Assembly: GCA_037724045.1 (NCBI GenBank)
Contig: JBBJOW010000013.1
Location: forward strand, 8,167 to 72,166
Source: DATLGB01 sp037724045
GTDB lineage: Bacteria; Actinomycetota; Thermoleophilia; Solirubrobacterales; Solirubrobacteraceae
Length of the DNA: 64,000 nucleotides
Reading direction: 5' to 3'
Both the position numbers and the translations under genes were made by a program. The notes below the pieces were generated by a model, which had not been told where the DNA came from, did not search any database, and saw only the letters and a list, made by a program, of their open reading frames with translations. Of the stretch, positions 46,745 to 55,737 are shown piece by piece (position 1 is the first letter of the stretch; the number at the start of each line of letters is the position of its first letter).

Positions 46745-47628
46745 CGGACGAAGAGCAGGCGAAGCGAAGCGCCGCCGATGACGAGCCCGAAGGGCTCGGC
46801 CAAGCAGAGAACGGCGAAGTCGAGGAGCCGGCGGAGCTCGCGGCGGAGGACGTCGTCGGAGGCGGCGAGCAGCCGACCGAGCGCCAGCAGGAGCGCGAGC
46901 AGGCGATCGTCGACGAGCCCGTCGCCGAGTCCGAAGAGGAGGCGAAGCGAAGCGCCGCCGGTGGTGAGCCCGAAGGGCGAGACCGAGGGCTCGCCGAGAC
47001 TACGGAAGCGACTCAGGACGGTTCCCCGGCGGCCAACGACGAGGAGACCGACGAGCCTGCGGACGAGACGCCCCGCGTCAAGCCCGAGATCCCCGGCATG
47101 GACCTCGAGCCCGACTTCGCGTCCGCCGAGGACCGGCCGATCTCCTACTCCGAGGATGAGGAGCCCGAGGCCGACGAGGAGGCCGAGGAGGAGGACACCT
47201 TCTCTCAGCCGATCGCCAACGCGTCGATCGACCTCGGCGCCGACGCGCGCTACCGCGCCACCGGCAAGCGCAAGACCGCCGTCGCCCGCGTGATCCTCAA
47301 GCCCGGCACCGGCGCGTACCTGATCAACGGCCGCACGCTGGACGTCTACTTCCCGCGCGTCACCCTGCAGCGCAACATCCGCCAGCCGCTGGAGACCGTC
47401 GGCTTCGAAGACCGCATGGACGTCATCGCGACGATGCACGGCGGCGGGGTGTCGGCGCAGGCCGGCGCGCTGCGCCACGGCGTCTCGCGGGCACTGCTGG
47501 AGGCCGACCCGAACCTGCGTGGCGAGCTCAAGCGCCGTGGCTTCCTGACGCGCGACGCGCGCGCCAAGGAGCGCAAGAAGGCCGGGCTCAAGAAGGCCCG
47601 TAAGCGGCCGCAGTTCAGCAAGCGCTGA
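46741..47628 (+). CDS. rpsI: 30S ribosomal protein S9 with long acidic N-terminal extension
   Basis: The 295-residue protein is more than twice the normal ~130. The S9 core begins near residue 165 (YRATGKRKTAVARVILKPGT) and ends RKKAGLKKARKRPQFSKR, the normal S9 terminus. The preceding ~160 residues are acidic and disordered (EEEQ/PEAxEEAEEEDT runs). Within it a 46-bp unit occurs twice (46750-46795 and 46933-46978), encoding QAKRSAADDEPEG and EAKRSAAGGEPEG. Shorter acidic extensions of S9 are known in actinobacteria; this is an extreme case. The start is fixed by the ATGA overlap with rplM. It also overlaps the glmM CTG. Confidence 0.93.
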   Translation: MTDEEQAKRSAADDEPEGLGQAENGEVEEPAELAAEDVVGGGEQPTERQQEREQAIVDEPVAESEEEAKRSAAGGEPEGRDRGLAETTEATQDGSPAANDEETDEPADETPRVKPEIPGMDLEPDFASAEDRPISYSEDEEPEADEEAEEEDTFSQPIANASIDLGADARYRATGKRKTAVARVILKPGTGAYLINGRTLDVYFPRVTLQRNIRQPLETVGFEDRMDVIATMHGGGVSAQAGALRHGVSRALLEADPNLRGELKRRGFLTRDARAKERKKAGLKKARKRPQFSKR

Positions 47629-48935
47629 ACGCGCCCGCGCCGGCCAGGCGACTCTTCGGCACGGACGGCGTCCGCGGTGTCGCGGGCGTCTTCCTCACGG
47701 CTGAGCTCGCGCTGTCGCTCGCCCGCGCGGCGACCGCGCGCATCGGCGGCACGCCGCGGGTCCTCATCATCCGCGACACCCGCGAGTCGGGTGAGATGCT
47801 CGAGGCCGCGGTGTCGGCCGGCGTGGCCCAGGCCGGCGGTGAGGCATTGCTCGGCGGCGTGCTCCCGACGCCCGCGGCACCGCTGCTGATCGGCCGCTAC
47901 GGCTTCGACGCCGCGGTGGTCATCTCCGCCTCGCACAACCCGTACCGCGACAACGGCATCAAGTTCTTCGGCGGCGACGGCTTCAAGCTCTCCGACGCCG
48001 TCGAGGCGGAGATCGAGGCAGCGCTCGCCGCGCCGGCCGCGCCGGCCGCGCAGATCGGCCGCGTGCGCCAGTTCCACGGTGCGCTGGAGGACTATCTGCG
48101 CGCGCTGCACGAGCGCTTCGCAGCCCTCGACCTGACTGGACGCCGGGTCGCCCTGGACTGCGCCAACGGCGCGGCTCACCGCGCCGCCCCGGAGATCTTC
48201 CGCCGCCTTGGGGCGCAGGTCACGGTGCTCGCCGACGCGCCCGACGGGCGCAACATCAACGACGGCTGCGGGTCGACGCACCTCGCCGACCTCGTCGCGC
48301 TCATGCGCGAGGGCGGACACGACGCGGGCTTCGCGTTCGACGGCGACGCTGATCGCGTCCTCGCGGTCGACCGGCACGGAGCCGTGGTCGACGGCGACGA
48401 GCTGATCGCCCTCGCCGCCACGCATCGGGGCGTGCCCGGCGTCGCGGTCACCGTGATGACCAACTACGGCTTCCACACCGCCATGGCCGCTGCCGGCATC
48501 GAGGTCGCGACCACCGGCGTGGGGGACCGCTACGTGCTGACGGAGCTGCGCGAGCGCGGCTGGGCGCTCGGCGGCGAGCAGTCGGGCCACATCATCGACA
48601 TGGACTTCGTGCCGTCGGGAGACGGGACGGCCGCCGCGCTGCTCGCCCTGGAGGCGCTGGGCGAGACCGACCTCGCCGATCGCCACGCCATGGAGAAGCT
48701 GCCCCAGACGCTGGTCAACGTGCGCGTGCCCGACCGTGCGGCCTTCGCCGGCGCCGCCGGCGTCCAGGCGCTGATCGCCGCCGAGCATGCCGCGCTCGAA
48801 GGCCGTGGTCGCGTGCTCGTGCGCCCGAGCGGGACTGAGCCGCTCGTCCGCGTGATGGTCGAGGCGCCGAGCGCCGAGGAGGCTGACGCCGTCTGCGGTC
48901 GAATCGTGGACGCAGTCAGTTCGTCCCTAAGCTGA
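47625..48935 (+). CDS. glmM: phosphoglucosamine mutase, probable CTG start
   Basis: About 436 residues. RRLFGTDGVRGVAG is the universal GlmM start, AAVVISASHNPYRDNGIKFF holds the phosphoserine (Ser in SASHNP), AFDGDADRVLAVD binds Mg and RPSGTEPLVRVMVE binds substrate. The first ATG in frame (47796) would delete FGTDGVRG. The only start before it is the CTG at 47625, whose last two bases and the next A form the rpsI stop (CTGA). It converts GlcN-6-P to GlcN-1-P for UDP-GlcNAc, next to glmS. Confidence 0.93.
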   Translation: MNAPAPARRLFGTDGVRGVAGVFLTAELALSLARAATARIGGTPRVLIIRDTRESGEMLEAAVSAGVAQAGGEALLGGVLPTPAAPLLIGRYGFDAAVVISASHNPYRDNGIKFFGGDGFKLSDAVEAEIEAALAAPAAPAAQIGRVRQFHGALEDYLRALHERFAALDLTGRRVALDCANGAAHRAAPEIFRRLGAQVTVLADAPDGRNINDGCGSTHLADLVALMREGGHDAGFAFDGDADRVLAVDRHGAVVDGDELIALAATHRGVPGVAVTVMTNYGFHTAMAAAGIEVATTGVGDRYVLTELRERGWALGGEQSGHIIDMDFVPSGDGTAAALLALEALGETDLADRHAMEKLPQTLVNVRVPDRAAFAGAAGVQALIAAEHAALEGRGRVLVRPSGTEPLVRVMVEAPSAEEADAVCGRIVDAVSSSLS

Positions 48936-48962
48936 AGCGCCCGGCCGGAAGGAGGCAGCGCC

Positions 48963-50828
48963 ATGTGCGGCATCGTCGGATATGTCGGCCGCAAGGCCGT
49001 CCAGGAGGTCCTCCTCGGCGGTCTCGAGAAGCTCGAGTACCGCGGCTATGACTCGGCCGGCATCTCCGTGCTCGAGGACGGCGAACTGCGCTCCGTGCGC
49101 GCGGTCGGGAACCTGTCGCACCTGCGCGCCGCGGTCGAGGCGCCGGGCAAGGACGGCGCGGTCGCCACCGCCACCCGTCCGGCCACTACCGGCATCGGCC
49201 ACACCCGTTGGGCCACCCACGGCCGCGTCACCGAGTCGAACGCCCATCCGCACTACGACACGGACAACCGGGTCCACGTCGTCGTCAACGGGATCGTCGA
49301 GAACTACCTGGAGCTCAAGCACCAGCTGCGCTCCGAGGGTGCGACGTTCTCCTCGGAGACCGACGTCGAGGTCATCGCGCACCTGGTGTCGCGCGAGCTC
49401 GCGGCGGGCGACGGGCTGGTCGCCGCGGTGCTGCGCGCCTACGGCCGCCTGGCAGGCCACTACGCCTTCGTCGTCGTCAGCGCCGACGAGCCCGACCTGC
49501 TGGTCGGCGCCCGTAAGGAATGTCCCCTGATCGTCGGCCGCGGTGACGGCGAGCAGTTCGTCGCCTCCGGGATCCCGGCGTTCCTCGAGCACACCCGCGA
49601 GGTGCAGATCGTCGAGAACGACGAGCTCGTCGTCATCACGCCCGACGGCGTCACCCTGCTCACCCCGGCCGGCGAGGAGATCGACCGGCCGGTCGAGACC
49701 GTCGAGTGGGACGCCGCCGAGGCCCGCAAAGACGGCTACGAGACCTACATGCTCAAGGAGATCCACGAGCAGGCAGACGCGGTGGCGGAGACGATCGCCG
49801 ACCGCACGGTGCGTCCGGACGGCGTCGACCTCTACCTCGGCGACACCATCACCGACGACGTCCTGCGCGACCTCAAGCGCATCGTCATCGTCGCCTGCGG
49901 CACCTCCTACCACGCCGGGCTGATCGGCCGGTACGCCATCGAGGAGTGGGCGCGCGTGTCGGTGGAGATGGACGTCGCCTCCGAGTACCGCTACCGCAAC
50001 CCGGTCGTCGGACCCGGCGATCTGGTCATCGGCATCACCCAGTCCGGCGAGACGGCGGACACGCTGGCCGCCATGCGCCTCGCCCGCGAGCGGGGCGCGA
50101 CCGTCCTCGCGCTCACGAACATCATGGGCTCGCAGGCGACGCGCGACGCCGACGGCGTCCTCTACACCCGCGCGGGTCTGGAGATCGGCGTCGCCGCCAC
50201 GAAGACGTTCATCGCGCAGGTTGCGGCGATGTACCTGTTCGCGCTGCGTCTCGCCGAGCTGCGCGGGACGCTGGACACCGCGGAGCGCACCCGGCTGGTG
50301 GCCGAGCTCAAGCACATCCCGCACCACATCACGGACCTGCTCGAACGCCACGACGACGCCATCGAGCGCGCTGCCGAGCGCCACCACACCGCGGAGTTCT
50401 TCCTCTACCTGGGCCGTCACGTCGGCCTGCCCGTCGCCCTCGAGGGCGCCCTGAAGCTCAAGGAGATCTCCTACATCGCGACGGACGCCTACGCGGCAGG
50501 CGAGATGAAGCACGGTCCGATCGCGCTGCTCACCGAGGCCACGCCGGTCGTTGTGGTCGCGACTTCGTCTCCCGTGCGCGGGAAGGTCGTGAGCAACATG
50601 CAGGAGGTCCGCGCGCGCGGGGCTCACGTCATCGCTGTCGCGACCGAGGGGGACGCGGACATCGGCGAGCACGCCGAGGAGGTGCTGTCGGTCCCCGCGA
50701 CGGACTGGATCCTGCAGCCGCTGCTCGCAGTCATCCCGCTGCAGGTGCTCGCCTACCGCATCGCGCGCAAGCGAGGCCTCAACGTGGATCAACCCCGGAA
50801 CCTGGCCAAGACCGTCACGGTCGAGTAA
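48963..50828 (+). CDS. glmS: glutamine-fructose-6-phosphate aminotransferase (isomerising)
   Basis: The 621-residue protein has the N-terminal glutaminase (MCGIVGYVGRKAVQEVLLGG with nucleophilic Cys2 after Met removal; TRWATHGRVTESNAHPH) and two SIS isomerase domains (IVACGTSYHAGLIGRYAIEE, ITQSGETADTLAAMRLARER, LEGALKLKEISYIATDAYAA). It ends KTVTVE. GGAAGGAGG lies six bases before the ATG. It feeds GlcN-6-P to GlmM. No glmS ribozyme-like leader is visible in the 27-bp gap after glmM. Confidence 0.97.
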   Translation: MCGIVGYVGRKAVQEVLLGGLEKLEYRGYDSAGISVLEDGELRSVRAVGNLSHLRAAVEAPGKDGAVATATRPATTGIGHTRWATHGRVTESNAHPHYDTDNRVHVVVNGIVENYLELKHQLRSEGATFSSETDVEVIAHLVSRELAAGDGLVAAVLRAYGRLAGHYAFVVVSADEPDLLVGARKECPLIVGRGDGEQFVASGIPAFLEHTREVQIVENDELVVITPDGVTLLTPAGEEIDRPVETVEWDAAEARKDGYETYMLKEIHEQADAVAETIADRTVRPDGVDLYLGDTITDDVLRDLKRIVIVACGTSYHAGLIGRYAIEEWARVSVEMDVASEYRYRNPVVGPGDLVIGITQSGETADTLAAMRLARERGATVLALTNIMGSQATRDADGVLYTRAGLEIGVAATKTFIAQVAAMYLFALRLAELRGTLDTAERTRLVAELKHIPHHITDLLERHDDAIERAAERHHTAEFFLYLGRHVGLPVALEGALKLKEISYIATDAYAAGEMKHGPIALLTEATPVVVVATSSPVRGKVVSNMQEVRARGAHVIAVATEGDADIGEHAEEVLSVPATDWILQPLLAVIPLQVLAYRIARKRGLNVDQPRNLAKTVTVE

Positions 50829-50878
50829 GTGACGTCGCCCGTAAGGAGGAGCTTGCGACGACTGGAGGGCGAAACCTC

Positions 50879-51229
50879 ATGCCGGTAGGCATCGACCTGC
50901 TCGAGATCGAGCGCATGGAGCGCGCGCTCGAGCGCCGGCCGCGACTGGCGGAGCGGCTGTTCACGGAGTCCGAGCGCGACTATGCAGCGGGCAGGGGCCG
51001 GCCGGCGCAGCACCTGGCGGCCCGCTTCTGCGCCAAGGAAGCGGTGGCGAAGGCGCTGGCGCTGCGGACGTGGGACCCGCTCGACGTGGAGGTGATCTCC
51101 GGGGAGCCGCCGACGGTGCGTCTGCACGGCCGGGCGGCGGCGCGGGCTGGGGAGCTCGGCGTGCGTGTCGAGGTGTCGCTGACCCACAGCCGCGGCATGG
51201 CCGGCGCGGTCGCCGTGCTCGCACCGTGA
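50879..51229 (+). CDS. acpS: holo-[acyl-carrier-protein] synthase
   Basis: The 116-residue protein: MPVGIDLLEIERMERALERR (metal Asp in GIDLLEI), AARFCAKEAVAKALAL (FxxKEAxxKAL motif) and VSLTHSRGMAGAVAVLAP. It adds 4'-phosphopantetheine to acyl carrier protein. I chose the ATG at 50879 with GGAGGG ten bases before; a GTG upstream would add a non-conserved basic leader. The stop overlaps the nnrD GTG (GTGA). acpS-nnrD-alr is a common order. Confidence 0.95.
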   Translation: MPVGIDLLEIERMERALERRPRLAERLFTESERDYAAGRGRPAQHLAARFCAKEAVAKALALRTWDPLDVEVISGEPPTVRLHGRAAARAGELGVRVEVSLTHSRGMAGAVAVLAP

Positions 51230-52590
51230 CCGACTGGCTCGAGCCGCTGCTCGACGCCGTCGAGCAGCGCGAGACCGACCGCTGGGCGATCGAGGACCTC
51301 GGGCTCGACGATCTGATGGAGCGCGCCGGCGCCGGCCTGGCCGGGGTTGTCGCCGGCGTGGCGCCTGCCGGCCGCGTGGTCGTCGCGTGCGGCAAGGGCA
51401 ACAACGGCGGTGACGGGAAGATCGCGGCGCGCGTGCTGCGCGACGGCGGTCGTGAGGTGGACGTGCTCGAGGCGCCGTTCGACCTCGCACGCTTCCAGGG
51501 CGCCGGTGTGATCGTGGACGCGCTGCTCGGCACCGGCTTCGAGGGAGCGCCCCGGGCGCCGCTGGACGCCGTGATCGCGGCCATCAACGCGTGCGACGCG
51601 CCCGTGGTCGCCGCGGACATGCCCAGCGGGGTCAACGGCTCCGACGGCACGATCGCGGGAGCCGCGGTGAGCGCCGTGGCGACCGTCGCGTTCGACTCCG
51701 CGAAGGTCGGGCTGTGGGTGCGGCCGGGCAAGGCGTGCGCGGGGGAGGTGCACGTGGTCGACATCGGGATCCCGGCGGGCGCTCCGGTGCGTTCGCGCGC
51801 CGGCCTGATCGGGCCGGGTGTGCTGCGCGGCCTGCCCGGTCGCGGGGCGGACTCGACGAAGTTCTCCAGCGGCACGGTGGTCGTCGTCGGCGGTTCGCCG
51901 GGACTGACGGGCGCGCCCGTCCTGGCCGCCGCCGCCGCCCAGCGCGCGGGAGCCGGGTACGTGACCATCGCGAGCGACGCCGACGCGCCCCACCGGCCCG
52001 TCGAGGTCATGCAGCGCGGGCTCGAGGGGCTCGACGGGCTGCTCGAGCGCGCCACGGCGGTCGTCCTCGGTCCCGGCCTGGGCCCCGACGCTGCCGGTCT
52101 CGTGCGCGAGCTGTACGCGCGCATCGACGTCCCGCTCGTGCTCGACGCCGACGGCCTCAACGCCTTCGCCGCCGGCCACGACTTCCCCGACCGCTCCGCT
52201 CCAACGGTGCTGACGCCCCACGCCGGCGAGCTGTCGCGGCTCATCGACGGCGATGTCAAGGCCCACCGGCTCGCCTGCGCGCGCGCAGGGGCGACCCACG
52301 CGCGTGCCACCGTGGTGCTCAAGGGCGACGATACGCTGATCGCTTCGCCCGACGGCCGCGTCGCGATCTCGCCCGGCGGCGCGCCGGCCCTGGCGACCGC
52401 GGGCACCGGCGACGTGCTGTCCGGCGTCATCGCCGCGCTGCTCGCCCGCGGGGTCGAGCCCGGCCACGCCGTCTGCGCGGGCGTCTTCGCGCACGCGCGG
52501 GCGGGTCGGCTCGCCGCCCAGCCCCACGGCCCGGACGGCATCATCGCCTCCGACGTCATCGCTCACCTCCCGGTCGCCTTCGCGCCGTGA
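51226..52590 (+). CDS. nnrD: bifunctional NAD(P)HX epimerase / ADP-dependent NAD(P)HX dehydratase
   Basis: The 454-residue protein joins an N-terminal YjeF_N epimerase (VVVACGKGNNGGDGKIAARV, VDALLGTGFEGAPR, AADMPSGVNGSDG) and a C-terminal ribokinase-like dehydratase (TVVVVGGSPGLTGAPVLAAA, LVLDADGLNAFAAG, TPHAGELSRL, ATAGTGDVLSGVIAALLARG). The pair repairs hydrated NAD(P)H. Fusion of both domains is the usual bacterial form. The N-terminal domain is somewhat short. A family B repeat follows the stop. Confidence 0.95.
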   Translation: MTDWLEPLLDAVEQRETDRWAIEDLGLDDLMERAGAGLAGVVAGVAPAGRVVVACGKGNNGGDGKIAARVLRDGGREVDVLEAPFDLARFQGAGVIVDALLGTGFEGAPRAPLDAVIAAINACDAPVVAADMPSGVNGSDGTIAGAAVSAVATVAFDSAKVGLWVRPGKACAGEVHVVDIGIPAGAPVRSRAGLIGPGVLRGLPGRGADSTKFSSGTVVVVGGSPGLTGAPVLAAAAAQRAGAGYVTIASDADAPHRPVEVMQRGLEGLDGLLERATAVVLGPGLGPDAAGLVRELYARIDVPLVLDADGLNAFAAGHDFPDRSAPTVLTPHAGELSRLIDGDVKAHRLACARAGATHARATVVLKGDDTLIASPDGRVAISPGGAPALATAGTGDVLSGVIAALLARGVEPGHAVCAGVFAHARAGRLAAQPHGPDGIIASDVIAHLPVAFAP

Positions 52591-52635
52591 GGCTGTCGCC
52601 CGCTGGGTCACGGGTCCGCGGAACCGCATCCCTTT

Positions 52636-52797
52636 GGGCAGGTAAGGAGGGAAGGAGCGGGGAGCGCCTCCGCGCTGCACGCCTAATGCGGGCTATAACC
52701 CTCCTTAGGCGTGCAGGGCCCGCCCGGACCCTCAGCGCGGCGGCACTCTCCCCCTCCTTGCCTGCCTGCAGTTGGTCCCGGCTGTGGGCGTCCAGCC
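52636..52797. repeat. family B repeat, copy 3, with internal 11-bp hairpin
   Basis: The 222-bp gap between nnrD and the CBS gene holds a left arm GGGCAGGTAAGGAGGG (52636-52651) and an inverted right arm (52752-52776, minus strand ACCAACTGCAGGCAGGCAAG followed by GAGGG), then GGGCGTCCAGCC (52786-52797). The centre pairs TGCACGCCTAA (52676-52686) with TTAGGCGTGCA (52705-52715) perfectly. Ends and the GGGCGTCCAGCC block are shared with the murI leader. Confidence 0.68.
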
Positions 52798-52812
52798 CTT
52801 AGGCTGAGGCTT

Positions 52813-53280
52813 GTGAGCCAGACCGTGCGCGAGATCATGGACGCCGAGCCCGTCACCGTCCGTCCCGAGACGCCGGTCGAGGAGGTCGTCCGTGCGCTGC
52901 GCTCCAACGAGCTGACCGGGCTGCCGGTGATCAACGAGGGTCGGCGCTGCGTCGGGATCATCACCGAAGAGGATCTGATCATGGCCGGCGAGGAGGAGGA
53001 CCTCCACCTGCCGCACTACATCGAGCTCTTCGGCGGGATCATCTTCCTCGAGTCCATGCAGAAGTTCGAGGAGCGCCTGACGCGCGCGACCGCCGCGACG
53101 GCCAAGGACATGATGACCGAGGACCCGTACACGATCGGGCCCGAGGCGACGGTCCGCGAGGCGGGCCGGGAGATGTCGCATCGCAAGCACAACCGGCTTC
53201 CGGTGGTCGAGCACGGCCGCCTCGTCGGGATGGTCACGCGCGTCGACGTCCTTGACGCGATGACCCGCGACGCCGAGTAG
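52813..53280 (+). CDS. CBS-domain pair protein
   Basis: The 155-residue protein from a GTG has two CBS domains: VREIMDAEPVTVRPETPVEE with NELTGLPVINEGRRCVGIIT, and AKDMMTEDPYTIGPEATVRE with HKHNRLPVVEHGRLVGMVTR. A helical insert (HYIELFGGIIFLESMQKFEE) lies between, as in a known subfamily of stand-alone CBS proteins. Such pairs bind adenine nucleotides and regulate partners. It stands four bases before alr, so may be cotranscribed, and its leader has family B ends. Confidence 0.88.
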   Translation: MSQTVREIMDAEPVTVRPETPVEEVVRALRSNELTGLPVINEGRRCVGIITEEDLIMAGEEEDLHLPHYIELFGGIIFLESMQKFEERLTRATAATAKDMMTEDPYTIGPEATVREAGREMSHRKHNRLPVVEHGRLVGMVTRVDVLDAMTRDAE

Positions 53281-53284
53281 GCGC

Positions 53285-54334
53285 GTGCTCCGGGCGGTCG
53301 CCCGCATCGACGCAGAGGCGATCGCGCGCAACTGCGCGCGCCTGAAGGCGGTGGCGAGGACAGGGCTGTGCGTGGTCGTCAAGGCCGACGGCTACGGGCA
53401 CGGCGCGCTGACGGCCGCGCGCTCGGCCCAGCGCGGCGGCGCGGACTGGCTGGCCGTCGCGACCGCGAACGAGGCAGCCGGCCTGCGCGACGGCGGCGTC
53501 GAGGGCCGCATCCTCGTGATGGGGGCGCTGTCTGAAGAGGAGCTGCCGGTCGCTTTGGACGCCCGCGCCGACGTGGTCGTCTGGCGGCGCGCCTTCCTGG
53601 ACCGTCTCCCCGACGAGACGCAGGTCCACGTCAAGCTCGACACCGGCATGGGCCGGCTCGGGACGCGCGACGTCGAGGAGGCGCTGGACGTGGCCCGCGA
53701 GGCGCACCGCCGCGGCCTGCTCGCCGGCGCGATGACGCACTTCGCCACCAGCGACGACGACCCGGACTTCGCGCGCGAGCAGCTCGCCGCGTTCCGGCCC
53801 TTCCTACACGCGCTGCCCGACGGGGTGATCGCCCACGCGGCCAACTCCGCCGCGACCCTCGCGATCCCGGAGAGCCGGCTGGACATGGTGCGCTGCGGCG
53901 TGGCCGCGTACGGGCTCGACCCGTTCCAGAACGACCCGGCCGACCACGGTCTGACGCCGGCGATGACGCTCGCGTCCTACGTCGCCGAGGTCAAGCCGAT
54001 CGCGCCGGGGCAGTCGGCGGGCTACGGGCGGCGCTACGTCGCCGACGCGCCGACCACCCTCGCCACGCTCCCGATCGGGTACGCCGACGGTGTGCGCCGC
54101 GCGCTGACCAACAACGCCGAGGTGCTGATCGGCGGCCGCCGGCGCCGGCTCGTCGGCACGGTCTCGATGGACAACGTGACGGTGGAAGGCGAGGTCGAGC
54201 GTGGGGAGGAGGCGATCCTCATCGGCGCACAGGGCGACGAGCGCATCCTGGCCGAGGAGTGGGCGAGCCGGCTCGGCACGATCAACTACGAGATCACCTG
54301 CGCCATCAGCGCGCGGGTCCCCCGCAGTGCTTGA
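53285..54334 (+). CDS. alr: alanine racemase
   Basis: The 349-residue protein has the PLP lysine segment CVVVKADGYGHGALTAARSA, HVKLDTGMGRLGT, ANSAATLAIPESRLDMVRCG, GYGRRYVADAPTTLATLPIG and RRLVGTVSMDNVTVEGEVER (second catalytic residues nearby). It makes D-alanine for peptidoglycan, in line with the envelope theme of the surrounding genes. GTG start. The end overlaps the cca start by eight bases. Confidence 0.96.
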   Translation: MLRAVARIDAEAIARNCARLKAVARTGLCVVVKADGYGHGALTAARSAQRGGADWLAVATANEAAGLRDGGVEGRILVMGALSEEELPVALDARADVVVWRRAFLDRLPDETQVHVKLDTGMGRLGTRDVEEALDVAREAHRRGLLAGAMTHFATSDDDPDFAREQLAAFRPFLHALPDGVIAHAANSAATLAIPESRLDMVRCGVAAYGLDPFQNDPADHGLTPAMTLASYVAEVKPIAPGQSAGYGRRYVADAPTTLATLPIGYADGVRRALTNNAEVLIGGRRRRLVGTVSMDNVTVEGEVERGEEAILIGAQGDERILAEEWASRLGTINYEITCAISARVPRSA

Positions 54335-55727
54335 GGCGCTGCGCGCGCTGCTGGCCGGCGAGGACGCGTGGATCGTCGGCGGTGCGGTGCGCGATCGCCT
54401 GCTCGGGCGCCCGACCGACGATTTCGACGTGGCCCTCGCCGGGGACCCCGAGCGCGCCGCGAAGGCGCTGCGGCGCGCGGTCGGGGGAGTGGCGTTCTCA
54501 CTCTCGGCGACGTTCGGCGGCTGGCGCGTGGTCGCCGAAGGCGGCAGCGTGGACTTCCTGCCCCTGACCGGCGGGACGCTTACGTCCGACCTCGCCGCCC
54601 GGGACTTCACGGTGAACGCCCTGGCCGAGCCGGTGGGTGGCGGCGAGGTGGTGGACCCCCACGGCGGCCAGGCGGACCTGGAGGCGCAGCGGTTGCGCGT
54701 GGTCGGGCCGGACAGCCTGACCTCCGACCCCCTGCGCGTCCTTCGCGCCGTGCGCCTCGCGGCGGAGCTCGGCTTCGCCTTCGATGACGACGAGCTCGCC
54801 CGTGCGGCCGCCCCCGGGCTGGCGGGCGTCGCGGCGGAGCGGGTGTTCGCGGAGCTCAAGCGGATCGTCTGCGCTTCGTCCCCCGTGGACGCGGTCCGCC
54901 TCATGGAATCGGTCGGTGCGTCGGCCGTCGTGCTCCCTGAACTGCAGGCATTGAAGGGGGTGAGTCAGAGCGTCTACCACGACGCGGACGTCTATGACCA
55001 CACGCTCGCGGTCCTCGGCGAGGTGGCTCAGCTCGAGGAGGCGAAGTCCGATCCACGCGTGAGCTCCCTTCTCGATGAGCCGTTGGCCGATGAGTTGACG
55101 CGGTGGCAGGCCCTGCGCTTCGCAGCCCTGTTCCATGACATCGCCAAGCCGGTTACGTCGCGGGAGCGCTCGGACGGCCGGGGGGCGAGCTTCGTCGGCC
55201 ACGACACGGCCGGCGCCTCGGTCGCCCGGGACATCCTGCGGCGGCTCCGGGCGTCCGAGCGGCTCGCCGACCACGTCGCGGCGACGACGCTGCACCACCT
55301 GCGCGTCGGGTTCCTCGTCCGCGAGCAGCCGCTCTCGCGCCGGTCGGCCTTTCGCTACCTGCGGGCTACGGCGCCCTGGAGCGTCGACGTGACCGTCTTC
55401 ACCTGCGCGGATCGCCTCGCGACCCGCGGCCGCAACGCCGAGCCGGCGACCGCCGCCCACCTCGCGCGGGCTCGCGGGCTCCTCGACTACGCCTTCGCGC
55501 CCGCGCCGGCCGAGCCGCTCGTCCGCGGCGACGACCTGGCCCGCGAGCTGGGCCTCAAGCCCGGCCCCCAGCTCGGCGAGCTGCTCGCCCAACTCGAGGA
55601 GGACCGCTTCGCCGGGGACATCTCCACCCGCGAGCAGGCCCTCGCCCGCGCCCGCGAGCACCTGGCAGGACCGCCGAACTCGCCCAGAGTCAGGACCGTC
55701 CGGACTCTGGACGACTTCGGCGGATAA
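54327..55727 (+). CDS. cca: CCA tRNA nucleotidyltransferase / poly(A) polymerase family with HD domain
   Basis: About 466 residues from GTG 54327 (VLEALRALLAGEDAWIVGGA). The nucleotidyltransferase head has VGGAVRDRLLGRPTDDFDVA (GG and DxD) and ARDFTVNALAE with DPLRVLRAVRLAAEL. The HD domain has ALFHDIAKPVTSR and SFVGHDTAGASVARDILRRL, the actinobacterial PcnA/Cca form. It adds or repairs tRNA CCA ends. The last codons (RTVRTLDDFGG) are encoded by a family C repeat and look added to the core. HIT gene follows. Confidence 0.92.
   Translation: MLEALRALLAGEDAWIVGGAVRDRLLGRPTDDFDVALAGDPERAAKALRRAVGGVAFSLSATFGGWRVVAEGGSVDFLPLTGGTLTSDLAARDFTVNALAEPVGGGEVVDPHGGQADLEAQRLRVVGPDSLTSDPLRVLRAVRLAAELGFAFDDDELARAAAPGLAGVAAERVFAELKRIVCASSPVDAVRLMESVGASAVVLPELQALKGVSQSVYHDADVYDHTLAVLGEVAQLEEAKSDPRVSSLLDEPLADELTRWQALRFAALFHDIAKPVTSRERSDGRGASFVGHDTAGASVARDILRRLRASERLADHVAATTLHHLRVGFLVREQPLSRRSAFRYLRATAPWSVDVTVFTCADRLATRGRNAEPATAAHLARARGLLDYAFAPAPAEPLVRGDDLARELGLKPGPQLGELLAQLEEDRFAGDISTREQALARAREHLAGPPNSPRVRTVRTLDDFGG
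55684..55723. repeat. family C repeat copy and hairpin at the end of cca
   Basis: CCAGAGTC (55684-55691) pairs with GACTCTGG (55703-55710), with GGAC/GTCC inside the loop. The segment 55696-55723 matches the right arm beside the assembly gap (46057-46084) at 26 of 28 bases. The repeat supplies the last codons of cca and ends one base before its stop, so it is both coding and a possible terminator. Confidence 0.65.
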
Positions 55728-55737
55728 CGTGCCGCGG

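Noticed and set aside
47796..48935. ATG at 47796 as the glmM start
   Set aside because: It would remove the FGTDGVRG segment that all GlmM proteins need.
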